Origin: Pseudomonas sp. WN033
Lineage (GTDB): Bacteria; Pseudomonadota; Gammaproteobacteria; Pseudomonadales; Pseudomonadaceae
Length of the DNA: 64,000 bases
Assembly: GCA_002287035.1 (NCBI GenBank)
Contig: NSKG01000001.1
Coordinates: 558,001-622,000, forward strand
Reading direction: 5' to 3'
Shown here: piece by piece, positions 10,437 to 17,882 of the stretch
Numbering within the stretch: position 1 is the stretch's first letter
How the letters are laid out: each line of letters opens with the position of its first letter
Notes under the pieces: model-generated
What the model was told of the DNA's origin: nothing
Database searches by the model: none
What the model saw: only the letters and a program-made list of their open reading frames with translations
Made by a program: the position numbers and the translations under genes

Positions 10437-10763
10437 GACGTATAACGAGGCTGTAGAAAAACCCATTTCGGGCACATCCCCAGCCTTCAGCTGTTAATTT
10501 CAGGCCCGCTGATCGCCGGGCCAATTCTTGTTAATTACTGCGGCCACCTGGTCTTTCAGGTTAGGCCTGCGCTTACATGACCATAGATGGCCATTGCCGG
10601 GCTCCTTTCAGTCGCATTGTCCGTAATTCGCCAGTTTCTCTACATTGTGTACCAGGCAGTACAACTGTAAGCGCTCCATAAACCCCACCTGCAAACGCTG
10701 GGCCCGCGCCGGCTTGGAGCCGAAGCGCGGCGGAAAGCGGTCACCGTGCTGCCACTGGTTATA
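10437..10763 (-). other. attC site of the TPR cassette, split by an IS remnant
   Basis: The left core box (GTATAAC at 10440-10446) and the right part (10703-10763, ending in GGTTATA) belong to one attC of the GCGGCGGAAAG type. About 250 bases of insertion-sequence remnant lie between them, so the site can no longer fold as one hairpin. Confidence 0.65.
10447..10702 (-). mobile_element. IS1182-like insertion sequence remnant
   Basis: The segment starts with GAGGCTGTAGAAAAACC, which looks like a terminal inverted repeat. It contains the 3' end of a transposase gene on the minus strand, about 30 codons ending at 10608, with VGFMERLQLYCLVHNVEKL, a pattern found at the C-terminus of IS1182-type transposases. 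The other end and most of the transposase are gone. No ORF here should be read as an intact gene; the open frame reaching 10841 is a fusion of attC and IS sequence. Confidence 0.6.
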
Positions 10764-11358
10764 TCTTGTTTGCACGACAAGAGGAGGCATACTCCCTCCA
10801 CTCGCTAAGAATGCTACTGCGGGTATCGAAATCGTCCGCATGCTGTAATGCCCGAAATGTTTCTATGTACTTGTTTCGAACATTCGTGAAGAGCTCATCC
10901 TCGAACTGCCCTTTAAGCCATTCACGCTCCTGACTCGTTGGCTCTTCGAGAAGCGCTTCAATTTCCTCGATGTAGTCTGGCTGCGCCCAGTTAGATGAAT
11001 GCCACATGTCTTGCTTGGACAGTGGCCGCGAAAACAAATAGGGGAGCAGGTAAATATTGCTTAACATCGCATCCAACAGGTACCTCCGCGCTTTTCCCAG
11101 AGAACCCATGCGGTAGTACGCTAATGCAGCATATAGAAGAAACGCCGGCTCACCGACGTCATCCGCGAACTCCTGTTCAAACCATTCCAAAAATTTAGCT
11201 GCTTTTTCTGGAGCACCGCTAAGCACAAAGTAGACGCACACTCGGTAACGCTTCCCTGAGCCGTCCGAAATCGCGCCGAACTTCTCCTTTTCTTTGAAAA
11301 GCTCTCTCCGCGCCCGGTTAGCGCGGTCTCGATACTTTTTTTGTTCATAAGTTAGCAC
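10759..11358 (-). CDS. hypothetical TPR-like helical protein, cassette 10
   Basis: A 199-residue protein, probably starting at the GTG at 11358, which has GAGG seven bases upstream. The centre (about 55-110: AAKFLEWFEQEF, AFLLYAALAYYRMGSLGKARRYLLDAML) resembles a TPR hairpin. The N-terminus is strongly basic and helical. I recognise no named family. Its stop codon lies inside the right part of the split attC. Confidence 0.6.
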   Translation of the reverse strand: MLTYEQKKYRDRANRARRELFKEKEKFGAISDGSGKRYRVCVYFVLSGAPEKAAKFLEWFEQEFADDVGEPAFLLYAALAYYRMGSLGKARRYLLDAMLSNIYLLPYLFSRPLSKQDMWHSSNWAQPDYIEEIEALLEEPTSQEREWLKGQFEDELFTNVRNKYIETFRALQHADDFDTRSSILSEWREYASSCRANKI

Positions 11359-11375
11359 AGACCTACCTCAAGAAG

Positions 11376-11470
11376 TATAACGCCCGCCATAAACGGCCGA
11401 GTGAAACGAGGTCCGGCGACCGCGGGGAGTGGGGGGGAAGTCCAGAGCGAATTTAATGGCTTTGTTAGGA
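11376..11470 (-). other. attC site of the zinc-ribbon membrane cassette
   Basis: Boundaries are TATAACGCCC at 11376 and TTGTTAGG near 11469. The inner segment CGGCCGAGTGAAACGAGG is shared with the attC at 15680-15758, so the two belong to one subfamily. Confidence 0.8.
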
Positions 11471-11473
11471 CTT

Positions 11474-11842
11474 TTACTTGACAAAACCATCATAAATTAA
11501 CCAGATCAACAATATAGCCAATGCGCCAAATGCAAACCAGTACTTTTTAACAACGGCCCTTTCATTGACCGCAACCATGGGTAGGTATGCCAACTTTAAA
11601 TATGCCCCAAGCAGCATGAGAAAAGCAAAGACCACTAGTGGCAACCATGTTTTATTGATCAACGAAAAAACGCCGACGACTGGAAAAAGTAATGTGCCGA
11701 CCAAGCCTTCGACAGCATTTATACTAGCGGACATACGAGATGGCTTGCCACACGAAGAGCATATAGCCGGATATAGATCGCTAGCTTTGAACTTTTGCCA
11801 AGCGCTAATCGTTTTCTCTCCACAGTAAGGGCACTGATTCAT
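11474..11842 (-). CDS. zinc-ribbon membrane protein, cassette 9
   Basis: A 122-residue protein starting MNQCPYCGEKT. CPYC and CSSC about 28 residues apart form a likely zinc ribbon, followed by three hydrophobic helices. The ATG at 11842 starts just at the ribbon; the longer frame enters the neighbouring attC. No specific role is known for this kind of protein. Confidence 0.6.
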   Translation of the reverse strand: MNQCPYCGEKTISAWQKFKASDLYPAICSSCGKPSRMSASINAVEGLVGTLLFPVVGVFSLINKTWLPLVVFAFLMLLGAYLKLAYLPMVAVNERAVVKKYWFAFGALAILLIWLIYDGFVK

Positions 11843-11855
11843 GATATCCTTGAGT

Positions 11856-11927
11856 GCTAACGCCCGCATTTGCGGCTGGTTTGAAGCGCAGCGGAAAGCC
11901 AGTCCGACAACATGCGTTTGTTAGGAG
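11856..11927 (-). other. attC site of the 228-residue-protein cassette
   Basis: Boundaries are GCTAACGCCC at 11856 and TTGTTAGGAG near 11926. The inner pairing uses GCTGGTTTGAAGCGCAGCGGAAAGCCAG-type halves. Confidence 0.85.
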
Positions 11928-12607
11928 CCATTGGCCAGCTCATACCTAAATGCTGCATGAACACCATTAAAAAAATCACTCAAATAATCTAATGCTTCTT
12001 GGATTTTGCCTAAGGCATCGGCATCCATGTCATATGTTTCTATCAGTTCATCATTCTGATCAAGCATGAAGACTAATTTTCTAGGCTTTTCCTGATTATC
12101 AAAGGCACCTTCAAGTGTTGTCTTTTGAATCCGTGACTTTTTAACATCCTGATGAGCGCTGCCAGATTTCGGATACCTAAAGAAGGTGCTTTTAGGGTCA
12201 GTTCCACTGACCATGTCAATTTTGGATTTAATATCCGTGGGTATATCCCAACAAGTTGTTTCAGGAAGTGCTCCTTTGCAGTTTTCGTAAATCACCTCAA
12301 AGTAAGAATACAGATCAGATAAGTTGTGGGTATTGTCCATTGGTAGCCACTTATCACGGACTTTAATTGCTGGCTTCTCTAAGCTGAATCCATCACCGAA
12401 TTCAATGGAGTATCTCTTGTGCAGAATAAAAATCACTGACTTTAAAAACAACTCTATTGCATGTCGATGTAGATAACAAAGAGGAAGAACTCCATCCACG
12501 GATGCCCCATACTCCTTTAGTGTGTCAGCAGCATGTCTGAGATTACAGCCTGTAATACCAATTCCGCCGTCATAGTGAGTTGATGGTGGAGTAATTAAAT
12601 AGTTCAT
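11921..12607 (-). CDS. hypothetical protein with HEPN-like helix pair, cassette 8
   Basis: A 228-residue soluble protein. LCYLHRHAIELFLKSVIFILHK near residues 43-64 resembles the first helices of HEPN-like proteins, where a basic-His pair precedes a long helix, and DYLSDFF-type helices close the protein. I see no clear RxxxxH catalytic motif. No family is assigned. Confidence 0.55.
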   Translation of the reverse strand: MNYLITPPSTHYDGGIGITGCNLRHAADTLKEYGASVDGVLPLCYLHRHAIELFLKSVIFILHKRYSIEFGDGFSLEKPAIKVRDKWLPMDNTHNLSDLYSYFEVIYENCKGALPETTCWDIPTDIKSKIDMVSGTDPKSTFFRYPKSGSAHQDVKKSRIQKTTLEGAFDNQEKPRKLVFMLDQNDELIETYDMDADALGKIQEALDYLSDFFNGVHAAFRYELANGS

Positions 12608-12621
12608 TTAGAACGAGGGCT

Positions 12622-12698
12622 CCTAACGCCCGCCATCACCGGTGGCGAAACCGTAGCAGAGCGAAGGTTTTGGCATCCGGTGGATGGCTTGGTTATAA
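12622..12698 (-). other. attC site of the HEPN cassette
   Basis: Boundaries are CCTAACGCCC at 12622 and TTGGTTATA near 12698. The halves CATCACCGGTGG and CATCCGGTGGATG pair around a short centre. Confidence 0.85.
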
Positions 12699-13502
12699 GT
12701 CGCGTAAGCAGCTGGCACAGAGTTCCTCCAATACGAATAGATAAGGACGGACCTCCTCGTCAACTTTTGGATCGATAGGGGAATACCCAAAAGATTTCCC
12801 CAGCTTCAGATGTGCGCAGCGATGACGAATATCAACGATCTCATTCACGAAGCCTTCAAAATCGCCTTCCGGGGCTAACTTGTAAAAATTGCTTCGGAGC
12901 TTTTCTGACGCTTTGAACGCTGCTTTTAACGGTACCTTCTTAGCTCCTGAAAATAAGCTTTCAAGGATTCGAAAGAAGCCAAGGAACCTTTTTATTGGGC
13001 TTTTATCTTCGGCAGCATCATTGAATTGAGAAAGGAGCCGCATATCAACCGGCTTACCCAAGTTTTCTTGAAATTTGTCTGAGTCGAACGCTGGGGCTGG
13101 GACGACTTCTTGAAGGTTTAGCTGTACAGAGTAAAGCTCGTCGCCAAACTCTCGTTCTTCCTCTTCCGTTTCTGCAATACGTTTACAGGTTATCATTCCG
13201 TATTGGACAGTAAACCTGCCTGACTGAAAGGAAATCTGTTGCGCCATGTACTGGGCAACCCACAGGGCGATAGGCTTTGCTTCTTCCTGACCATAAGCAA
13301 GGGTGATGTACAAAGTCCCAACTTGTTCCACACCGGGAGGACAATTTTTCCCGCTTTCTGGTTCAATGCGTACCTCGAACTCAAGACAGTCTATTGGGCC
13401 GTTCCCAAAATCTACAGGATCGTTTGCCGAACCTTTGTACTTGTGCTTTTTTGAAAAGTGAAAGTCGATCGCTTCAAAGCGAAATTGCCACTCAGTTTTC
13501 AA
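12693..13502 (-). CDS. HEPN-domain protein (ApeA-like), cassette 7
   Basis: A 269-residue protein that appears to start at a TTG (13502) with GGGAG seven bases before it. The N-terminal 150 residues form a beta-rich unassigned region. The C-terminal part has KRFLGFFRILESLF (about 171-184) and then IVDIRHRCAHLK with the HEPN catalytic pattern Arg226-x4-His231. HEPN proteins with this motif are RNA-cutting toxins or phage-defence effectors; ApeA is one named example with a similar domain. The match is to the motif and helix pattern only. Confidence 0.6.
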   Translation of the reverse strand: MKTEWQFRFEAIDFHFSKKHKYKGSANDPVDFGNGPIDCLEFEVRIEPESGKNCPPGVEQVGTLYITLAYGQEEAKPIALWVAQYMAQQISFQSGRFTVQYGMITCKRIAETEEEEREFGDELYSVQLNLQEVVPAPAFDSDKFQENLGKPVDMRLLSQFNDAAEDKSPIKRFLGFFRILESLFSGAKKVPLKAAFKASEKLRSNFYKLAPEGDFEGFVNEIVDIRHRCAHLKLGKSFGYSPIDPKVDEEVRPYLFVLEELCASCLRDL

Positions 13503-13521
13503 ACGAAGACTCCCTGTGACT

Positions 13522-13579
13522 TATAACGTCTGCCATCAGCCGCGCGAGGTACGAGCGTCGGCTGCATGGCATGGTTATG
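13522..13579 (-). other. attC site of the wHTH membrane cassette
   Basis: Boundaries are TATAACGTC at 13522 and GGTTATGCC near 13580. It is short (58 bases) and its inner arms CAGCCG and CGGCTG pair well. Confidence 0.85.
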
Positions 13580-13580
13580 C

Positions 13581-14108
13581 CTAAAGCTCCGAGCTTGCTC
13601 GCACGAGTGACCAGCCCTTCGCGGACAAGCCATAAACGGTTCCATTTTTTCCCGACGCCTCGTTGGCCAACTCGTTGTCGACCAACCACTGCAACGAGCG
13701 TAACGCCGTTTGCCTGGAGACATTAGCGTCCTTTGCAACGCCGCTGGGATAGCGCCAAGCATAGTTTGAGTGGGCGAGCGCCTTAACAACGTTACGACCA
13801 GTGGTGTCGAGACCGTATGCCTCAACCTGAAGACCACCTAGGTGCCCTTCCTCCGCGTCCGGTGGCTCGGTTTCCTTGCCGGAAATCGTCTCCACGCGAT
13901 TAGACACCGCCGCTATTTGGGCTCGCAGCTTCGCAGCAACGCCCCCTGCAGAGAATGATTCGAACTTCTCAAGGTTGCTGAAGAATAGACCAAGAGAGCC
14001 TGCTGCTACAGCTACAGCCATCTCGGCAGGCCTTCCAATCAGACCAAAGAGCATCGCTCCCCCAAGAAGCACGCCGAGCGAAATCGTCTCAATAAGATCT
14101 TTATTCAT
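13581..14108 (-). CDS. two-helix membrane protein with winged helix, cassette 6
   Basis: A 175-residue protein. Residues 6-43 hold two hydrophobic helices (ISLGVLLGGAMLFGLIG and MAVAVAAGSLGLFFS), 45-95 is a polar linker, and 95-175 is a MarR/ArsR-style winged helix with VSRQTALRSLQWLVDNELA as recognition part. A membrane-tethered DNA-binding layout is unusual. It could be a membrane-bound regulator, or the winged helix could bind protein. No family is recognised. Confidence 0.6.
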   Translation of the reverse strand: MNKDLIETISLGVLLGGAMLFGLIGRPAEMAVAVAAGSLGLFFSNLEKFESFSAGGVAAKLRAQIAAVSNRVETISGKETEPPDAEEGHLGGLQVEAYGLDTTGRNVVKALAHSNYAWRYPSGVAKDANVSRQTALRSLQWLVDNELANEASGKNGTVYGLSAKGWSLVRASSEL

Positions 14109-14130
14109 ACCTTTACCGTCTTAGATCCGG

Positions 14131-14201
14131 CATAACGCCGCGCTCTGCGGAAAATTTGGAGCGCAGCGGAAAATTTGTCCGGCAGCAGCGCTTTGTTATG
14201 C
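14131..14201 (-). other. attC site of the PIN-like cassette
   Basis: Boundaries are CATAACGCCG at 14131 and TTGTTATGC near 14201. Inner segments with AAAATTTG occur twice, as in the attC at 16117-16188. Confidence 0.85.
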
Positions 14202-15221
14202 ATTACTTACCGTAATCAGTCTTACTTCTGTTTGCACTCCAAGGTACTCATACACTGCCCGTACCTTTCTTACAAAGTTTTCATCTCTCGATAATAATAA
14301 ATTACAGAATGAGGCCATTGATGCGTGACTATTATCACTCATAGCGGCAATAAATCGTCTTTCCTTATGTACTTTGGAGTCGGGGAAGTAGCCAAGAGTG
14401 TTAAGCATGTTATACATACCAGTTACCTTCTGGTGTAGATGGTAAGGTCTGTCAGGGTAGATAGGGTTTATGCGGATCTGGAAAAAGTCTTCTAAGCTGT
14501 TGATGTGATCGTTTTTTGGAAGCTTAACTTTAAAAACATCCCATATTTTTTCGATCACATTTGGTGGCTCTATATTATTTAATTCCTTTGGGCCTATACC
14601 CACTGACTCTCTGTAGGACTTTATTCCATTCCACTCCTTCGTATCAGGAATGTCTTTTGACATCGTATTTTCAAGCTCATGAAGCGTAGATTTATATTGC
14701 TCCATCATTAGTTCGGAATACTCTTTAATCTGCGCCCTCATTTCAACAGGAAGTTCATCAGCGTTTTCGAGCATACCGCCCATAAGCTGTGTAAAAGCAG
14801 CCAACTGTTCTTTATGAATATCAGAAATGCTATCACCCGATCTTCCGCCAGAGAACTTAAACAGCAACTGTTGCATTGAATTTTCAATGCTTCCATATTC
14901 ATTATCATTGCTACAGTGTTCTTCGAATGCTTCAAATACGTCCCTGCTAGTGATGGTCGCTTTGTCAGTTACAATGAAGCCAGGCTGCTCAACAACGATT
15001 TTTAAATGATATGAATCAAGGTTTTTCAGAACATTAAGAAAGTCGTTTTCATAGCCAGCAGATCGTCTTATCTCTTTGAGAGTTTCGTCAGAATAAACAA
15101 TCTGGAACTTGTCCATAAGCTCTCGTCCAAAACTACCCACGCTATTTTTAACGAAAAGATCGAGTATATTTTGATCTAAGTATAGTGTCGGCTTTCCTGA
15201 ATATTGCGGTGTAGAATCCAT
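14196..15221 (-). CDS. PIN-like nuclease-fold protein, cassette 5
   Basis: A 341-residue protein when started at the ATG at 15221. The longer frame reads back through the attC and is not credible. KPTLYLDQNILDLF near residue 16 matches the first acidic strand of PIN-like domains, and near the C-terminus MSDNSHA, LLLSRDENFV and VRAVYEYLG match the later acidic strands. The middle (about 100-250) is helical and unassigned. PIN domains cut RNA. Large PIN-like proteins of this kind are often found near defence genes. It is AT-rich compared with the core genome. Confidence 0.6.
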   Translation of the reverse strand: MDSTPQYSGKPTLYLDQNILDLFVKNSVGSFGRELMDKFQIVYSDETLKEIRRSAGYENDFLNVLKNLDSYHLKIVVEQPGFIVTDKATITSRDVFEAFEEHCSNDNEYGSIENSMQQLLFKFSGGRSGDSISDIHKEQLAAFTQLMGGMLENADELPVEMRAQIKEYSELMMEQYKSTLHELENTMSKDIPDTKEWNGIKSYRESVGIGPKELNNIEPPNVIEKIWDVFKVKLPKNDHINSLEDFFQIRINPIYPDRPYHLHQKVTGMYNMLNTLGYFPDSKVHKERRFIAAMSDNSHASMASFCNLLLSRDENFVRKVRAVYEYLGVQTEVRLITVSNA

Positions 15222-15235
15222 GCTCATCTCAGCTT

Positions 15236-15329
15236 GCATAACGCCCGGCTTTGGGGCGGACTTGGAGCCGCGAAGCGGCGGAAAGGCCGTCCCAGCCCCG
15301 AAGGGGCGACAACAGCCGTTTGTTATGTG
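15236..15329 (-). other. attC site of the 101-residue-protein cassette
   Basis: Boundaries are GCATAACGCCC at 15236 and TTGTTATGTG near 15329. It is about 90% identical by eye to the attC at 51195-51288 in the second array. Confidence 0.9.
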
Positions 15330-15628
15330 CCACACTGGATTGCGGTAGTAAGAACTACCCCAGCCAAGACACCTAGAAAGCCAACAACAACACTTACATA
15401 GGTTGCCCGACTTTGTATTTTAGCAACACGTATCTGAAGCATATGCTCGGCGACGATGCGACGCTCAGGGTTAGTCTGATGAACGCTCTCCTCATGAATA
15501 ACCTTAGCCAACTCCCAAGAGTCCATTCGACGAAGCTCTTTTTCTTCGTCAGTAATAAGAGCGAACCAATAGCTGTATTCGTCTCTAGCGAAGAGAGCTT
15601 TGATCCTGTCTGCCCAAGTGATACGCAT
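15323..15628 (-). CDS. small protein with C-terminal membrane helix, cassette 4
   Basis: A 101-residue protein starting MRITWADRIKALF. The first 75 residues are charged and helical, and a hydrophobic segment at about 76-96 (YVSVVVGFLGVLAGVVLTTA) would anchor it by its tail. No family is recognised. Its stop codon overlaps its attC. Confidence 0.55.
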   Translation of the reverse strand: MRITWADRIKALFARDEYSYWFALITDEEKELRRMDSWELAKVIHEESVHQTNPERRIVAEHMLQIRVAKIQSRATYVSVVVGFLGVLAGVVLTTAIQCGT

Positions 15629-15679
15629 CGTCTTGATACCCTCTTCGATTTACTGATTAATACGGCGCTTCACTACAGC

Positions 15680-15758
15680 ACATAACGACCGCAATAAGCG
15701 GCCGAGTGAAACGAGGTCCGGCGACCGCAGGGAGCGTACTTGATTGCTTGGTTATGTG
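15680..15758 (-). other. attC site of the 109-residue-protein cassette
   Basis: Boundaries are ACATAACGACC at 15680 and TGGTTATGTG near 15758. It shares the inner CGGCCGAGTGAAACGAGG segment with the site at 11376-11470. Confidence 0.85.
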
Positions 15759-15776
15759 TTTCTGGCACTGAGCAAG

Positions 15777-16106
15777 TTATAAGCATTGCGTTTTTAGCTC
15801 CTTAAACAACTCTTTCCCTTGCTCATTGAGCCTTTCGCCAGGTTGACCGCAAGACTGAATATAGGGCGAGTCCAAGTATGTAGCCTCAATTGCTCGCTGT
15901 CGGACAGCTTCTAACTTTGGGTCGGCTATTTCACATGCCTCAAAGTAGTCCCAACCTCTGTAATCAATGTCATCATTGATCCATGAGTCTAGGAGCGCTA
16001 CAACCTCTTCGGGCTCCCACTCAACCGGGCGCATATTCCACTTTCTGAAAGCGTAAAAAGCTATCAGAACAAGACCAACTATGGCTGACCAAAATAGTAC
16101 GCTCAT
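15777..16106 (-). CDS. small N-anchored hypothetical protein, cassette 3
   Basis: A 109-residue protein. MSVLFWSAIVGLVLIAFYAF is a membrane anchor, followed by a soluble part with WEPEEVVALLDSWINDDIDYRGWDYFEACEI, which recalls small immunity-like or DUF proteins but fits no family I can name. Confidence 0.55.
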   Translation of the reverse strand: MSVLFWSAIVGLVLIAFYAFRKWNMRPVEWEPEEVVALLDSWINDDIDYRGWDYFEACEIADPKLEAVRQRAIEATYLDSPYIQSCGQPGERLNEQGKELFKELKTQCL

Positions 16107-16116
16107 CTCAATTTAC

Positions 16117-16188
16117 ACATAACGCCTGCAGCACGGGAAAAATTGTAGCGCAGCGTAAATTTTGTCCCAGTGCCTGCGATTGTTAGCC
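16117..16188 (-). other. attC site of the 150-residue-protein cassette
   Basis: Boundaries are ACATAACGCCTG at 16117 and TTGTTAGCC near 16188. The inner AAAAATTG and TAAATTTTG segments are like those of the site at 14131-14201. Confidence 0.85.
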
Positions 16189-16217
16189 ACCAGCAGGTTT
16201 CACTCTTCTTTATATGG

Positions 16218-16670
16218 CTACTCGGACCTAAAAATGGTTGCTGCATTCTGCCTTGCAATTTCCTTTATCTCGTCAATATTTTGGGGAATTGCACGTTCAT
16301 TTCCCATGACATATTGGACAAACGAGAGCTCGCTAGAAGAGACTGAGCCTTGGGTTAAAGCCCAAACACCAGATTCAAATCTACAATACTCGTAGTATTC
16401 GGGTAGTGTCCGAATAGCACTTTTTGGGCGGTGCTGATTCAGCACATGAGAAGCATTCGCCTTGCAAGCCGATAAATAAATTTGAATTACATGGTCATGA
16501 ACTAATTCCTTCCGCAAGCTCACGAATCTGTCGTATTTTTCTGACTTTTCATGGTACCAATCGTATGTAAACCATAGGGCACCAAGCAGCACTACAGCTA
16601 GCGCTGTTTTCAGAGCACCTGCATTACCTACGGTTGCAATACATCTTTTGAGCAGCTGTTTGTTCGTCAC
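16218..16670 (-). CDS. membrane-anchored hypothetical protein, cassette 2
   Basis: I place the start at the GTG at 16670, which follows AAAGGAAAG, giving 150 residues; the frame is open up to 16733 but that part has no ribosome site. One membrane helix (about residues 18-36, LKTALAVVLLGALWFTYDW) is followed by a soluble domain with three Cys. No family is recognised. Confidence 0.5.
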   Translation of the reverse strand: MTNKQLLKRCIATVGNAGALKTALAVVLLGALWFTYDWYHEKSEKYDRFVSLRKELVHDHVIQIYLSACKANASHVLNQHRPKSAIRTLPEYYEYCRFESGVWALTQGSVSSSELSFVQYVMGNERAIPQNIDEIKEIARQNAATIFRSE

Positions 16671-16738
16671 GCACTTTCCTTTTATAGTTTTGATGAATCC
16701 GGCGCAATTCACTGGCCAGCAACCTAGACACATCAGAA

Positions 16739-16821
16739 GCTAACGCCGCCAACACGCGCAGCTTTGTAGTGGAGGCGAAGCCGCAACGGAAAAGCTGTCG
16801 CTGTGCTTGGCCTTGTTAGCC
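16739..16821 (-). other. attC site of the nuclease cassette (first attC of array 1)
   Basis: Boundaries are AGCTAACGCCG at 16739 and TTGTTAGCC near 16821. It is closely similar to the attC at 50232-50316 in the second array (shared ACACGCGC and GCGAAGCCGCAACG segments). Confidence 0.88.
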
Positions 16822-17676
16822 ATTTTTTGGCGAAATACTTTCAACAACTTCAACACCCAGCATGTTTCGCAGAGGAATAAGTGAATGAGGGAATTTTGAT
16901 TCTAAAACAAGTAAAGCCCGTGCGTTTTGTGGTCGTGACTCTGTAAGCAATACGGCTTCCATGACCGCTCTGTACTTAACGCATTGAAATAGCCCGCGGA
17001 CAATATCTCCCTCGGCAGATACAGAGGACTTGACCTCTGCGGCCACCCAAACCTTCTTGCCACTAAATGAAACATCTAGGCAATCTCCAGATGGCAACAA
17101 ATACTCGGTCGTGCCAAATGGGGTGTTCGCGCCTAGCCCGATGACTTTTGGATTTTGTGCAACATACTCTTTGAGAGCCTTATGCTCGTCGCTCTCGCCG
17201 CCCCCAAAGTCACCTGAGGCTTTATTTACGATCGGTGTGAAATCGGAGGTTGCTGGTTCAAGTTCAAGAGCCTGAAGGACTTCCTGCCATCGAGGGTAAG
17301 AGAACACATGTTGGAGTTCCGCTTCGACGATTGCTCTCTTCTGCCGAAGCGGAAGTGTTGCAAACTCTTCCTTTTTGACGAGAAACCAGCCGATACCCTC
17401 GCCAGGTAGCCCCGTGCTTTTGTTAACCACAAGGCATTGGATAGGCGGGACTTTAACTTTCCATACTTTTGAAAGTAGCTCTAAAGACTGCCCGATGCTC
17501 CCAAGGACGTAGTTGAGATTGCGCGGGTTCGGCATTCCCAACTCTTGAGCAAGGTCAGAATAAAAAACTGTGGCACCAGCCTCAGCTTGACGCACAAGCA
17601 ACGGTAATGCTGCACGAGCCCGTACTTGATATGCCTTGTTTCCCGAGATTGGTTCAGAAATTACTGCTGTGCTCAT
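16816..17676 (-). CDS. PD-(D/E)XK nuclease-like protein, cassette 1
   Basis: A 286-residue protein with GAGGAAATC before its ATG. The N-terminal part (about 35-120) has a helix-turn-helix-like segment, YSDLAQELGMPNPRNLNYVLGSIGQSL, suggesting DNA binding. The C-terminal part (about 158-286) has a PD-(D/E)XK pattern: Glu161 and His165, then CLDVSF (Asp201), VAAEVKSS (Glu214, Lys216) and Gln231 in the following helix. It is the cassette nearest attI, so it was probably the last one captured. It may be a restriction- or defence-type endonuclease; I know no named family. Confidence 0.6.
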   Translation of the reverse strand: MSTAVISEPISGNKAYQVRARAALPLLVRQAEAGATVFYSDLAQELGMPNPRNLNYVLGSIGQSLELLSKVWKVKVPPIQCLVVNKSTGLPGEGIGWFLVKKEEFATLPLRQKRAIVEAELQHVFSYPRWQEVLQALELEPATSDFTPIVNKASGDFGGGESDEHKALKEYVAQNPKVIGLGANTPFGTTEYLLPSGDCLDVSFSGKKVWVAAEVKSSVSAEGDIVRGLFQCVKYRAVMEAVLLTESRPQNARALLVLESKFPHSLIPLRNMLGVEVVESISPKNG

Positions 17677-17689
17677 GATTTCCTCGGAT

Positions 17690-17748
17690 GGCTAACAGTG
17701 AAGTGGATCGACAGCTTTATGACCACATATCGTTGGCTTCTCTATGAT
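17690..17748 (-). other. attI-like recombination site 1
   Basis: On the minus strand a GTTAGCC core (17690-17696) joins the first cassette directly. The sequence beyond it (17704-17748) recurs with one mismatch at 53270-53314, again just before a cassette array. Position between a divergent intI remnant and the first cassette is that of attI. Confidence 0.8.
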
Positions 17749-17865
17749 CACGCTTCTGCCAGTTTCCATCTTAAAATAATATCCAATAAAATCAGCTACC
17801 TGCATAACAGAGCACTGCTCCAGCATGTAATCGCTTGACTTCTCTAAAATGCGTCACCAATAATA

Positions 17866-17881
17866 CTGTATATACATACAG
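17866..17881. promoter_or_regulatory. LexA box of the integrase promoter
   Basis: CTGTATATACATACAG fits the SOS operator pattern CTG(T)-N8-(A)CAG. It lies one base before the ATG of the intI remnant, where LexA boxes are known to control integron integrase genes. Confidence 0.85.
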
Positions 17882-17882
17882 C

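Larger units (their letters stand above)
8374..17748 (-). mobile_element. sedentary integron cassette array 1 (13 cassettes)
   Basis: Thirteen short genes all read leftwards. Each is followed by a palindromic element of about 60-95 bases bounded by a (G/A)YNTAAC-type box and a GTT(A/R)RR-type box, the layout of attC sites. The series begins at an attI-like site at 17.69 kb next to a broken, divergent integrase gene. Base composition and codon use change from cassette to cassette and are mostly more AT-rich than the flanking core genes. Confidence 0.9.

Noticed and set aside
10608-10841. Small protein gene on the minus strand
   Set aside because: It is a fusion of attC sequence and a transposase 3' end, not an independent gene.
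14196-15335. Longer 379-residue start of the PIN-like protein
   Set aside because: The first 38 codons read through the attC site, which is palindromic, non-coding sequence.
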